The notes under the pieces are model-generated. The model searched no databases and was not told the origin of the DNA. It saw only the letters and a list, made by a program, of their open reading frames with translations. A stretch of DNA of 64,000 nucleotides from Ornithinimicrobium pratense (GTDB taxonomy: Bacteria > Actinomycetota > Actinomycetes > Actinomycetales > Dermatophilaceae), in the NCBI RefSeq assembly GCF_008843165.1, contig NZ_CP044427.1, forward strand, positions 2,976,001 through 3,040,000, in the 5' to 3' direction. Shown here in pieces: positions 48,550 to 56,363 of this stretch. Each line of letters opens with the position of its first letter. The first letter of the stretch is position 1. Both the position numbers and the translations under genes were made by a program.

Positions 48550-48585
48550 GAAGGCCCCCGCCACCTGTTGGTGACGGGGGCCTTC
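48550..48585. terminator. Hairpin between the LCP gene and cold-shock gene
   Basis: GAAGGCCCCCG (48550-48560) pairs perfectly with CGGGGGCCTTC (48575-48585); convergent genes flank it. Confidence 0.75.
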
Positions 48586-48608
48586 TGCGGTGCTCGGGGA
48601 GGGTGACC

Positions 48609-48812
48609 TCAGAGCGGACGGACGGCGTCGGCCTGAGGACCCTTGGGGCCCTGCGTGACCTCAAACTCGACCCGCTGGGCCTCGTCGAGAGCCTTGTAGC
48701 CGTTGGTCTGGATGGCCGAGTAGTGGACGAACACGTCGGGGCCACCGCCATCCTGGGCGATGAAGCCGAAGCCCTTTTCCGAGTTGAACCACTTCACGGT
48801 TCCCTGTGCCAT
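48609..48812 (-). CDS. Cold-shock protein (CspA family)
   Basis: 67-residue single OB-fold RNA chaperone: [20 protein letters not shown] with RNP1 KGFGFI, then RNP2-like VFVHYSAI, and ending [16 protein letters not shown]. The ATG at 48812 gives the canonical N-terminus. It is convergent with the LCP gene. About 200 bp separate it from the tRNA upstream; a TTGACG box lies there on the minus strand near 48970 but the -10 is unclear, so a long 5' leader, common for csp genes, is possible. Confidence 0.95.
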   Translation of the reverse strand: MAQGTVKWFNSEKGFGFIAQDGGGPDVFVHYSAIQTNGYKALDEAQRVEFEVTQGPKGPQADAVRPL

Positions 48813-49032
48813 GGGCGATCTTCTTTCTGCTGTGCTGTGCAGGTGCGACCCCACGCACCTGCGTGCGGCCCGTCTTCGCCACAACCCCCGGCGTCACCTC
48901 GTCGCATGCACCCTCAGGCGGGGACGCGTGGTCCGGGCTGTCTCTCGCAAGGGAATGCAACGTCAACCGCGACAAACGGTAGCAGCACCGGCGCCCTTGG
49001 GCGACCCTGTGACATGCGATGATGAAGGCCTT

Positions 49033-49115
49033 GGAGGGTTCGCATAGTGGCCGAGTGCAGGCGCCTTGAAAGCGCCCGAGGGAGACCTCCGTGGGTTCGA
49101 ATCCCACACCCTCCG
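49033..49115 (+). tRNA. tRNA-Ser(TGA)
   Basis: Acceptor GGAGGGT pairs with ACCCTCC, discriminator G; CCA not encoded. The anticodon stem GGCGC/GCGCC encloses CTTGAAA, anticodon TGA at 49067-49069. A long variable arm and GGTTCGAATCC T-loop follow. It completes a set of four serine tRNAs in this window. Confidence 0.97.
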
Positions 49116-49254
49116 CCGTCCTGGCCCGGTCCAGGTGCCCGCAGCTCGGCGCCGTCGACCGGCCCGACGTCTTCGTGACGTCTTCGACATGCCCCCGCAC
49201 CGTGTGGGTTGTATGGTCAAGACCGGTACATGACCCCAACAAGGAGGAGTCATC

Positions 49255-49635
49255 ATGAGAAACAAGCTGATGCTGCTGATCGCCGGCGGCGCCGGATACG
49301 TCCTGGGCGCCCGTGCGGGCCGTGAGCGTTACGACGAGATCGCCGACCGGGCCAACAAGCTGTGGACCGACCCGCGCGTGCAGGAGAAGGTCGAGGAGGT
49401 CAAGGCCAAGGCTCCGGAGGTCGCTCAGAAGGTGGGCGACCAGGCCAAGAGCAAGGCCGATGACCTCAGGTCCAAGGCGGGCGGCAACGGGTCCAACGAC
49501 ATGGGCGGTGGCTCTGGTGGAGCCTCGGACAGCTCGGGCGGTGGCTACGGTAACGCCACCGGCGAGGTCACCGGAGACGGCGAGATCAAGGTCGACGACT
49601 CCGGTTTTGGCCCAGGGGGCGACAGGCTCCCCTGA
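49255..49635 (+). CDS. YtxH-like protein
   Basis: 126 residues. A short hydrophobic N-terminus (KLMLLIAGGAGYVLGARAG) with the GxxxG-type YtxH pattern is followed by RERYDEIADRANKLWTDPRV, a Lys/Ala-rich helix (EKVEEVKAKAPEVAQKVGDQ) and a Gly/Ser-rich tail. YtxH proteins are general-stress proteins of unknown role. AAGGAGGAG lies about 7 nt before the ATG. Upstream, GACGTCTTCG occurs twice in tandem near 49165-49187. A very long hairpin follows. Confidence 0.82.
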   Translation: MRNKLMLLIAGGAGYVLGARAGRERYDEIADRANKLWTDPRVQEKVEEVKAKAPEVAQKVGDQAKSKADDLRSKAGGNGSNDMGGGSGGASDSSGGGYGNATGEVTGDGEIKVDDSGFGPGGDRLP

Positions 49636-49676
49636 GCTGACCTGCTCCGCCCTCCCGGCTCACGCCGACCCCTGAG

Positions 49677-49730
49677 GGTATGACGCGAGCGGCCCCTCTC
49701 CCGCGGGAGAGGGGCCGCTTGCGTCATACC
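49677..49730. terminator. 54-bp near-perfect palindrome after the YtxH gene
   Basis: GGTATGACGC (49677-49686) pairs with GCGTCATACC (49721-49730), and GCGGCCCCTCTCCC (49689-49702) with GGGAGAGGGGCCGC (49705-49718); the two intervening bases pair as A-T and G-T. The result is a 26-bp stem with a two-base centre. It is presumably a bidirectional terminator between the YtxH gene and the convergent cysE. Confidence 0.8.
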
Positions 49731-49797
49731 TGGTCCTGGCCGGGTTATCTGGCCGGTTCATCTGCCCGGAGGGGTCAGCGGCACGGCCTACCCGGGC

Positions 49798-50418
49798 TCA
49801 GATCCAGAGCGCCGGCTCGTCGTAGAGGGTGGCCTCCGGGTCGGTGCCCGGCTCGCAGGGTCGCACCTTCGCCGGGATGCCGGTGGCCACGCACATGGAC
49901 GGGACGTCCTTGGTGACCACGGCGTTGGCCCCGACCTGGGCGCCGTGGCCCAGGGTGATGTTGCCCAGCACCTTGGCGCCGGCGCCGATGGTGACGCCGT
50001 CGCCGAGGGTGGGGTGGCGCTTGACCGGCTCCAGCGAGCGACCACCCAGGGTGACTCCGTGGTAGAGCATGACGTCGTCTCCGACCTCGGCCGTCTCGCC
50101 GATCACCACGCCCATGCCGTGGTCGATGAAGAACCGCCGCCCGATGGTCGCGCCGGGGTGGATCTCCACCCCGGTGGCCGCCCGGGCCACGTGCGAGATC
50201 ACCCGTGCCGGCAGCGTGGCGCCCCGGTCCCACAGCTCGTGGCTGACCCGGTGGGTCCAGATGGCGTGCAGGCCGGGTGAGGCCAGCGCCATCTCCAGCC
50301 GGCTGTCGGTGGCGGGGTCTCGCGCGATGGCCGCGTCGAGGTCCTCGCGGACGCCGGCCGCGGCGCGCCTGAGCAGCCCGGCGGCCCGGCCGGGCGTCCT
50401 GACGAGGGCCGCCAGCAT
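49798..50418 (-). CDS. cysE: Serine O-acetyltransferase CysE
   Basis: Makes O-acetylserine from serine and acetyl-CoA for cysteine synthesis. It has 206 residues. After an N-terminal helical region ([20 protein letters not shown]) come [13 protein letters not shown] and a left-handed beta-helix of hexapeptide repeats: [60 protein letters not shown], ending [20 protein letters not shown]. The ATG overlaps the cysK stop as TGATG, so cysK-cysE are coupled. The product is the substrate of CysK. Confidence 0.95.
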   Translation of the reverse strand: MLAALVRTPGRAAGLLRRAAAGVREDLDAAIARDPATDSRLEMALASPGLHAIWTHRVSHELWDRGATLPARVISHVARAATGVEIHPGATIGRRFFIDHGMGVVIGETAEVGDDVMLYHGVTLGGRSLEPVKRHPTLGDGVTIGAGAKVLGNITLGHGAQVGANAVVTKDVPSMCVATGIPAKVRPCEPGTDPEATLYDEPALWI

Positions 50419-51353
50419 CAGTCAGTCAACCCCTCGAAGAGGACGGTGGACAGGTAACGCTCGCCGAAGTCGCACACGATGGCCACGATGGTCTTGCCAG
50501 CGCTCTCGGGGCGGCGGGCGACCTCCAGGGCCGCGTGCACGATCGCCCCGCTGGAGATCCCGGCGAGGATGCCCTCCTGGGTGGCCAGGTCGCGGGCGAC
50601 CCGTACGGAGTCGTCAAGGGTGACGTCGGCGACCTCGTCGTAGAGGTCGGTGTCGAGGATGTCGGGGATGAAGTTGGCGCCCAGGCCCTGGATCTTGTGC
50701 GGGCCGGGCTGGCCGCCGGACAGGATCGGGGAGTCCGCCGGCTCGACCACGACCAGGTGCAGGTCGGGGTTCTGCTCCTTGAGGTAGCCACCGCCACCGG
50801 TGATGGTGCCGCCGGTGCCGACGCCGGAGACGAAGATGTCGATCTTGCCGTCGGTGTCGGCCCAGATCTCCGGTCCGGTGGTGGCCCGGTGCACGGCGAT
50901 GTTGGCCGGGTTGGCGAACTGGCGGGCACGCACCGCACCCTCCTTCTCGGCGATCTCGTCCGCCTTGGCGACCGCGCCCTTCATGCCCTCCGCGCCCGGG
51001 GTGAGCACGAGCTCGGCGCCGTAGGCGCGCAGCAGGGCCCGGCGCTCCACGCTCATGGTCTCCGGCATCGCCAGCACGACCTTGTAGCCGCGTGCGGCGC
51101 CCACCATGGCCAGCGCGATCCCCGTGTTGCCCGAGGTGCCTTCGACAATGGTGCCGCCCGGCTCGAGCTCTCCGCTCTCGACCGCGGCGTCGATGATCGC
51201 GGCGCCGATCCGGTCCTTGACCGAGTTGGCGGGGTTGGCGGACTCCAGCTTCACCAGCACCTGGGCACCCTCGGCGATGCCCTCGGTGAGGCGGTTGAGG
51301 CGCACCAGCGGGGTGCGGCCGATGGTCTGGGTGATGTCGTCGTAGACGGCCAT
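50418..51353 (-). CDS. cysK: Cysteine synthase A (O-acetylserine sulfhydrylase)
   Basis: PLP enzyme making cysteine from O-acetylserine and sulfide. It has 311 residues. [16 protein letters not shown], the PLP lysine in [11 protein letters not shown] (Lys46), the substrate loop [26 protein letters not shown] and [12 protein letters not shown] are all typical. An AAAGG site lies upstream of the ATG. It is the first gene of a cysK-cysE operon. A candidate inverted repeat at 51404-51429 lies in its promoter region. It is divergent from the EtfD-like gene. Confidence 0.96.
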   Translation of the reverse strand: MAVYDDITQTIGRTPLVRLNRLTEGIAEGAQVLVKLESANPANSVKDRIGAAIIDAAVESGELEPGGTIVEGTSGNTGIALAMVGAARGYKVVLAMPETMSVERRALLRAYGAELVLTPGAEGMKGAVAKADEIAEKEGAVRARQFANPANIAVHRATTGPEIWADTDGKIDIFVSGVGTGGTITGGGGYLKEQNPDLHLVVVEPADSPILSGGQPGPHKIQGLGANFIPDILDTDLYDEVADVTLDDSVRVARDLATQEGILAGISSGAIVHAALEVARRPESAGKTIVAIVCDFGERYLSTVLFEGLTD

Positions 51354-51403
51354 GTGGGGGACCTTTCGTCAGGGGGGCGGTGGATATGACTCTCGCGTCC
51401 GTT

Positions 51404-51429
51404 ATACAACGCTCAACACCGCGTTATTC
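51404..51429. promoter_or_regulatory. AT-richer region with inverted repeat upstream of cysK
   Basis: ATACAACGC (51404-51412) and GCGTTATTC (51421-51429) contain AACGC/GCGTT arms spaced by 8 bp, in the AT-richest part of the cysK to EtfD-like gene gap. It could be an operator or promoter element for either gene; evidence is weak. Confidence 0.3.
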
Positions 51430-51507
51430 CAGGGCCCCCGCAGGCCGCTGGACCGCCTGCGGCAGGTCTGCGCCGCCGGTGTCGGACGGGGCGACTACCC
51501 TGCGTTT

Positions 51508-54057
51508 ATGTCACTCACGGTCCTGCAGGTCCTCGCCATCGTCGTCGCGGCCCTGGTCACCTTGACTGCGGTCGCGCTCTTCGTGCGCACGATCGTGGGC
51601 TTCGTGGCCAAGTTCCGCCTCGGCCAGCCGGCCGCCGCGCGGGCGGACCAGCCCGGCACCCGCACCATCACGCTGATCCGCGAGTTCCTCGGGCACACCC
51701 GGATGGCTCGCAAACCCGTGGTCGCGATCGCGCACTGGGGCGTGATGCTGGGCTTCATCCTGCTGTCCACGACGCTGCTGACCGCCTACGGCCAGCTCTT
51801 CGACCCTTACTTCACCCTGCCGCTCATCGGGCACTTCCCGCCCTACATCTGGCTGGCCGAGCTCTTCGGCTGGTTCACGATCATCGGCATCGTCGTGCTG
51901 ACCGTCGTCCGTCAGCGGATGCACCCCCGGTCGCTGGACCGGCGCAGCCGGTTCTGGGGGTCCAGCTTCTGGCAGGCGTATGTCGTGGAGTTCGTCATCC
52001 TCAGCGTCGGCCTGTGCATCGTGGCGCTGCGCGCCCTGGAGTATGCGCTGGGCCGGGCCACCGGGGCCGACTGGGCCGACTCCCTGCACTTCCCCACGAC
52101 CGGCTGGCTGGGCAGCCTCTTCGACGGCCTGTCCGTCGGGGCGCTGGAGACCACCATCGTCGCGGTGGCGCTGATCAAGATCCTCATCTCGATGGGCTGG
52201 ATGGTCACCGTGGCGCTCACCCCCACCATGGGCGTGGCCTGGCACCGGTTCCTGTCCTTCCCCAACATCTGGTTCAAGCGGCACGCCGACGGCCGCACCT
52301 CGCTGGGTGAGCTGCAGCCGATCCAGGTCGCGGGTGAGCCGGTCGACTTCGAGAACATCGAGGACCTCGACGAGGACGCCGCTCTGGGCGTGGGCAAGGT
52401 CCAGGACTTCACCTGGAAGGGCCTGCTGGACTTCTCCACCTGCACCGAGTGCGGCCGCTGCCAGGAGCAGTGCCCCGCCTGGCACACCGACAAGCCGCTG
52501 TCGCCGAAGATGCTGGTGACCCAGCTGCGCAACCACCACCACGCCGCGGCCCCCTGGCTGCTGGCCACCCCAGAGGCGCGGGAGGGCGCCGCGGCCGCGC
52601 TGGAGGCGGCCGGCGGGGCCGGTGCGGCGGGCCTGCCCGACCAGCTGCACGGCATACCCACCACGGCCGTGCTGGAGGCCCAGCGGCCCCTCGTCGGCGA
52701 GACCGAGGGCGACCCGACGATCCCCAGCGGCGGCGCCGTGATCGACCCCGAGGTGCTGTGGTCCTGCACGACCTGCGGCGCGTGCGTGGAGCAGTGCCCG
52801 GTCGACATCGAGCATGTGGACACGATCGTGGACATGCGCCGCTACCAGTCGCTCATCGAGTCGGCCTTCCCGACCGAGCTGGGCGGGCTGTTCAAGAACC
52901 TAGAGAACAAGGGCAACCCGTGGGGGATGAACGCCCGGCTGCGGATGGACTGGGCCAAGGACCTCGACTTCGAGATCCCGATGGCCGGGGCCGACGTCGA
53001 GAACGTCGCGGACCTGGACTACCTCTTCTGGGTCGGCTGCGCCGGTGCCTTCGAGGACCGGGCAAAGAAGACCACGCGGGCGGTGGCCGAGCTGCTGCAC
53101 ACCGCAGGGGTCTCCTTCGCGGTGCTCGGCGACGGTGAGACCTGCACCGGCGACCCGGCGCGACGCGCGGGCAACGAGTTCCTCTACCAGATGCTGGCGA
53201 TGCAGAACGTCGAGGTGCTGAGCGAGGTCGGCGCCACCAAGATCGTCGTGACCTGCGCGCACTGCTTCAACACCATCAAGAACGAGTACCCACAGGCCGG
53301 TGGCAAGTTCGAGGTCGTCCACCACACCCAGCTGCTGAACAAGCTGGTGCGCGAGAAGCGTCTCGTCCCCGTCGCCCGGCCCGACCAGGCCGACACCCAG
53401 GGCGCGGCCTCGACCGCGGCCACCGTGACCTACCACGACCCGTGCTACCTGGGCCGCCACAACCAGGTCTACGCCCCGCCGCGCGAGCTGCTCGGCGCGT
53501 TGCCCGGCGTGGAGATGCGCGAGATGCCCCGCCACGGGGAGAAGTCCTTCTGCTGCGGCGCCGGCGGTGCCCGGATGTGGATGGAGGAGAAGATCGGCAC
53601 CCGGATCAACCTCAACCGCACCGAGGAGGCCCTGGCCACCGGGGCGGACCGGATCGCGATCGGCTGCCCGTTCTGCCGGGTCATGCTCTCCGACGGCCTG
53701 ACCCAGAAGCAGTCCGAGGGCGCCCGCGAGGAGGTCGAGGTCGTCGATGTCTCCCAGATGCTGCTCGCGGCGGTCCGGCGCGGGCAGGAGGAGGAGGCCG
53801 AGGCCACGGTCGCGGTTGAGGGCGTGGCCGAGGAGTCTCGGGACTCGGGCGCACCGGCACCGCAGGACGCTGACCCCGGCGAGGTCGCGGACCAGGCCCA
53901 GGTCGAGCAGATCGAGGGTGACCTGGTCGAGGAGGGCGTCGCGCCGACGAGCGCCGAGGCGGTCGAGGCGACCCCCGGCCCCCAGCAGGAGCTGGACCAG
54001 CCCGCGGACGCTGCACCCACCGCCGACGCTGACGGCCCCGACCCCGAGAAGGCCTGA
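51508..54057 (+). CDS. EtfD-like membrane Fe-S oxidoreductase
   Basis: 849 residues. About five to six membrane helices occupy residues 1-250 (NarI-like). A 4Fe-4S pair follows: CTECGRCQEQCPAW and CTTCGACVEQCPVD. Two CCG domains come next, with CAHCFNTIKNEYP, HDPCYLGRHN and FCCGAGGARMWMEEK. This matches the mycobacterial EtfD (Rv0338c) type, which passes electrons from electron-transfer flavoprotein to quinone during fatty-acid oxidation; that link is established there and inferred here. The last 110 residues are an acidic, Ala/Glu-rich tail. TACCCT (51496-51501) ends 6 nt before the ATG, so the mRNA is likely leaderless. No etfAB adjacent. Confidence 0.87.
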   Translation: MSLTVLQVLAIVVAALVTLTAVALFVRTIVGFVAKFRLGQPAAARADQPGTRTITLIREFLGHTRMARKPVVAIAHWGVMLGFILLSTTLLTAYGQLFDPYFTLPLIGHFPPYIWLAELFGWFTIIGIVVLTVVRQRMHPRSLDRRSRFWGSSFWQAYVVEFVILSVGLCIVALRALEYALGRATGADWADSLHFPTTGWLGSLFDGLSVGALETTIVAVALIKILISMGWMVTVALTPTMGVAWHRFLSFPNIWFKRHADGRTSLGELQPIQVAGEPVDFENIEDLDEDAALGVGKVQDFTWKGLLDFSTCTECGRCQEQCPAWHTDKPLSPKMLVTQLRNHHHAAAPWLLATPEAREGAAAALEAAGGAGAAGLPDQLHGIPTTAVLEAQRPLVGETEGDPTIPSGGAVIDPEVLWSCTTCGACVEQCPVDIEHVDTIVDMRRYQSLIESAFPTELGGLFKNLENKGNPWGMNARLRMDWAKDLDFEIPMAGADVENVADLDYLFWVGCAGAFEDRAKKTTRAVAELLHTAGVSFAVLGDGETCTGDPARRAGNEFLYQMLAMQNVEVLSEVGATKIVVTCAHCFNTIKNEYPQAGGKFEVVHHTQLLNKLVREKRLVPVARPDQADTQGAASTAATVTYHDPCYLGRHNQVYAPPRELLGALPGVEMREMPRHGEKSFCCGAGGARMWMEEKIGTRINLNRTEEALATGADRIAIGCPFCRVMLSDGLTQKQSEGAREEVEVVDVSQMLLAAVRRGQEEEAEATVAVEGVAEESRDSGAPAPQDADPGEVADQAQVEQIEGDLVEEGVAPTSAEAVEATPGPQQELDQPADAAPTADADGPDPEKA

Positions 54058-54072
54058 CCGGCCGGGGCCTGG

Positions 54073-55019
54073 TCAGTCCAGGCCGGCGGCGCGGGCCGCG
54101 ACCGGCTGGAAGTGCTCCCAATAGGCCTCGTCAGCCAGGTGCATGCCCCACGCCGCGCGGGGCCCGACGTAGCGCAGGTGCCAGGGCTCCCAGGCATAAC
54201 CGGTCACGGCCTGGCCGCCCTGCGGGTAGCGGATGATGAAACCCCAGCGGTGGGCGTTCTCGGCGACCCACTGTCCCTCCGGGGAGTCGCCGAAGCACTG
54301 ATAGTTACAGGTCCCCCGAGGTCGACGGCCAGGCCAAGCTGATGCTCGCTGTGCCCGGGCCGGGCCGAGAGAATGTCGGCGCGCTCCTCCCCCAAACGGC
54401 CCGCCCAGTCCGCGAAGGTGCCCGCCTGCGTCTCGTAGGAGCGGAACCCGGAGGTCACGGTCAGGGACGGGTGCCCGGCCTCGGCAGCGGTCGCTACCAG
54501 GGCGTCCAGCTGCTCGGCCACCTCGGCCCGGGCCTGGTAGGGCCCACCGCCCATCGAGACCAGGTCGTCCGGACGGTAGTCGATCGGGTCCACCGCCTGC
54601 TCGCGAGTGACCTGCGAGAACAGCATCTGCGCATCAGTCGCCTCCAGGGTGATCAGCGGCAGCGCTTGCCAGACGGGGATGGCGCATCCCAGCCCGCTCG
54701 CGCCGAACGCCGCCCCGCCCACCGGCCCGGACGCAATCTCGGCACCGCTGGGCTCGGCGCGGCAGGGCTCCCCCTGGACAGCAACCCCCGCGCCCTGGAC
54801 CTCGACCTGGTCCTCGGCGGACCCCGCACCGCTGAACGGCATACCGCCACGGGTCACGAAGATGCCGGAGACGGCCACCACCGCAACCAGGCTGAGCGCG
54901 GAGGCCCGCCTGGGCTGTAACACCAGCCTCCGTCGACGACGGTCGAGACGAAGCGGCCGCGGCGGGCGGCGACCCGGCTGGACGTCCTCGGTGTGCGGCG
55001 CGGGGGCCGGTACGCTCAT
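54073..55019 (-). pseudogene. D-alanyl-D-alanine carboxypeptidase (VanY/peptidase M15) gene with -1 frameshift
   Basis: Start ATG at 55019: cytoplasmic basic N-terminus, a signal anchor (ALSLVAVVAVSGIFV), then the peptidase region SLTVTSGFRSYETQAGTFAD and the zinc-site motif RPGHSEHQLGLAVDLG. The frame then breaks and would end at 54204. The expected ending reads in another frame: QCFGDSPEGQWVAENAHRWG, FIIRYPQGG and the catalytic EPWHLRYVG, with the stop at 54073. One extra G in the five-G tract (five C on the plus strand, 54313-54317) repairs it. It would trim peptidoglycan stem peptides outside the membrane. It follows dcd by 16 bp. Probably an intact gene with an error, or a real mutation. 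Confidence 0.88.
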
Positions 55020-55035
55020 CGCAGGAGCCGCCTCC

Positions 55036-55617
55036 TCAGTCGCGGATCGGAGTGCGGTGGAAGGACTGGAAGGAACGGCTGGCGGTCGGTCCGCGCTGGC
55101 CCTGGTAGTGACTGCCGCGAGGGGCGGAGCCGTAGGGGTGCTCGGCCGGGGAGCTGAGCTGGAAGAAGCACAGCTGGCCAATCTTCATCCCGGGGTGGAG
55201 CAGGATCGGCAGCGTGGCCACGTTGGACAGCTCGAGGGTGACGTGGCCGGTGAAGCCGGGGTCGACGAAGCCGGCCGTCGCGTGGGTCAGCAGGCCCAGC
55301 CGACCCAGGGAGCTCTTGCCCTCCACCCGCGCGGCGACGTCGTCCGGGAGGGTCACCTGCTCGAAGGTGGAGGCCAGCACGAACTCCCCTGGGTGCAGCA
55401 CAAAGGTCTCCTCCGGCCCGGTCTCGATGAGGCGGGTCAGCTCGGGCTGCTCCTGGGAGGGGTCGATCATCGGGTACTTGTGGTTGTCGAACAGCCGGAA
55501 GTAGCGGTCCAGCCGGACGTCGATGCTCGAGGGCTGGATCATCCCCGGCTCGAACGGGTCGAGGAGGACCCGACCGGAGTCGATCTGGGCACGGATGTCA
55601 CGGTCGGAGAGCAGCAC
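55036..55617 (-). CDS. dcd: dCTP deaminase
   Basis: Deaminates dCTP for thymidylate supply; actinobacterial members often also hydrolyse to dUMP, but the sequence alone does not settle this. It has 193 residues. [56 protein letters not shown] with the catalytic region, and [18 protein letters not shown] are diagnostic. The GTG at 55617 lies 6 nt after TAGGCT (55624-55629, minus strand), so the transcript is probably leaderless. The carboxypeptidase gene follows by 16 bp. Confidence 0.95.
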   Translation of the reverse strand: MLLSDRDIRAQIDSGRVLLDPFEPGMIQPSSIDVRLDRYFRLFDNHKYPMIDPSQEQPELTRLIETGPEETFVLHPGEFVLASTFEQVTLPDDVAARVEGKSSLGRLGLLTHATAGFVDPGFTGHVTLELSNVATLPILLHPGMKIGQLCFFQLSSPAEHPYGSAPRGSHYQGQRGPTASRSFQSFHRTPIRD

Positions 55618-55698
55618 GTTGGCAGCCTATCCGGGGTGCGGCTTTGACCCTGGCAGGAGGCCGGTTAGTATGTCGCTTCGACCCCTGAACGGGGTCAC

Positions 55699-55769
55699 GC
55701 GGGCGTAGTTCAATGGTAGAACATCAGCTTCCCAAGCTGAATACGCGAGTTCGATTCTCGTCGCCCGCT
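55699..55769 (+). tRNA. tRNA-Gly(CCC)
   Basis: 71 nt. Acceptor GCGGGCG pairs with CGCCCGC, discriminator T; CCA not encoded. The anticodon stem TCAGC/GCTGA encloses TTCCCAA, anticodon CCC. D-loop AATGGTAGAA and T-loop GTTCGATTC are standard. Confidence 0.97.
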
Positions 55770-55866
55770 CTCGCTCCGGCCTCACCTGCGTTCCGCGCGC
55801 TCTTGCAGGGCTGCCTCGCCCTCGTATCCTCTTCCTCCGCAGCCGCCGGACGCTGCAGGCGTTCGG

Positions 55867-56286
55867 TCACTCGTGCGGGTGGAGCAGCTGCGCATCCGAG
55901 ATCCCGTCCGAATGCTTGCGCACCCACTCGGCATACGCCGGCAGCGCGTGCGTGACCCGCACCCCCAGGATCTCCGGCACCTCATAGGGGTGCTCGGCGA
56001 GGATCACCGCGGACACGGCCTCGAAAGCGTCCTCGGTGGTCTTCATCAGCAGCAGCCACTCATCGCCCTGCTGGGCCTCCCCCTGCCAGCTGTAGACCGA
56101 GGTGATCGGGCCGATGACCTGCACGCACGCCGCCAGCTGCTGCGCGACCAGGCTGTGCGCCAGAGCCAGACCCGTCTCGGTGTCCGGCACCGCCGCCCGC
56201 ACCTCCAGCAGGGCCGGGGCGGCAGAGATGTGCGCCGATGGCCAGGTCGTCCCGCCGGCCGCGCCAGAGCCATTCTCGTTCGTCAT
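55867..56286 (-). CDS. cutA: Divalent-cation tolerance protein CutA
   Basis: 139 residues. The trimeric CutA fold is recognisable: VPDTETGLALAHSLVAQQLA, ACVQVIGPITSVYSWQGEAQ, WLLLMKTTEDAFEAVSAVIL and EHPYEVPEILGVRV. The first 25 residues are a Gly/Ser-rich extension. Its cellular role is unclear beyond metal binding. TAGGGT (56293-56298, minus strand) ends 6 nt before the ATG, fitting a leaderless start. It is divergent from the acyl-CoA synthetase gene 77 bp away. Confidence 0.92.
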   Translation of the reverse strand: MTNENGSGAAGGTTWPSAHISAAPALLEVRAAVPDTETGLALAHSLVAQQLAACVQVIGPITSVYSWQGEAQQGDEWLLLMKTTEDAFEAVSAVILAEHPYEVPEILGVRVTHALPAYAEWVRKHSDGISDAQLLHPHE

Positions 56287-56363
56287 GCCCGCACCCTAGG
56301 GCAGGTCCGGGAGCCGCGGCCAGTGTGCTGGCACGCCCCCCTGGAACAGGACAGGATGGCTCC

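Noticed and set aside
34537..49115. Integrated element or prophage at one of the tRNA genes
   Set aside because: No integrase gene, no duplicated tRNA 3' end and no composition shift were seen next to any tRNA here.
33399..54320. Programmed ribosomal frameshifting at the three C5/G5 tracts
   Set aside because: The sites share a homopolymer but no heptanucleotide slippery site or downstream structure pattern, and the affected families are not known to use frameshifting. Sequence error or mutation is simpler.
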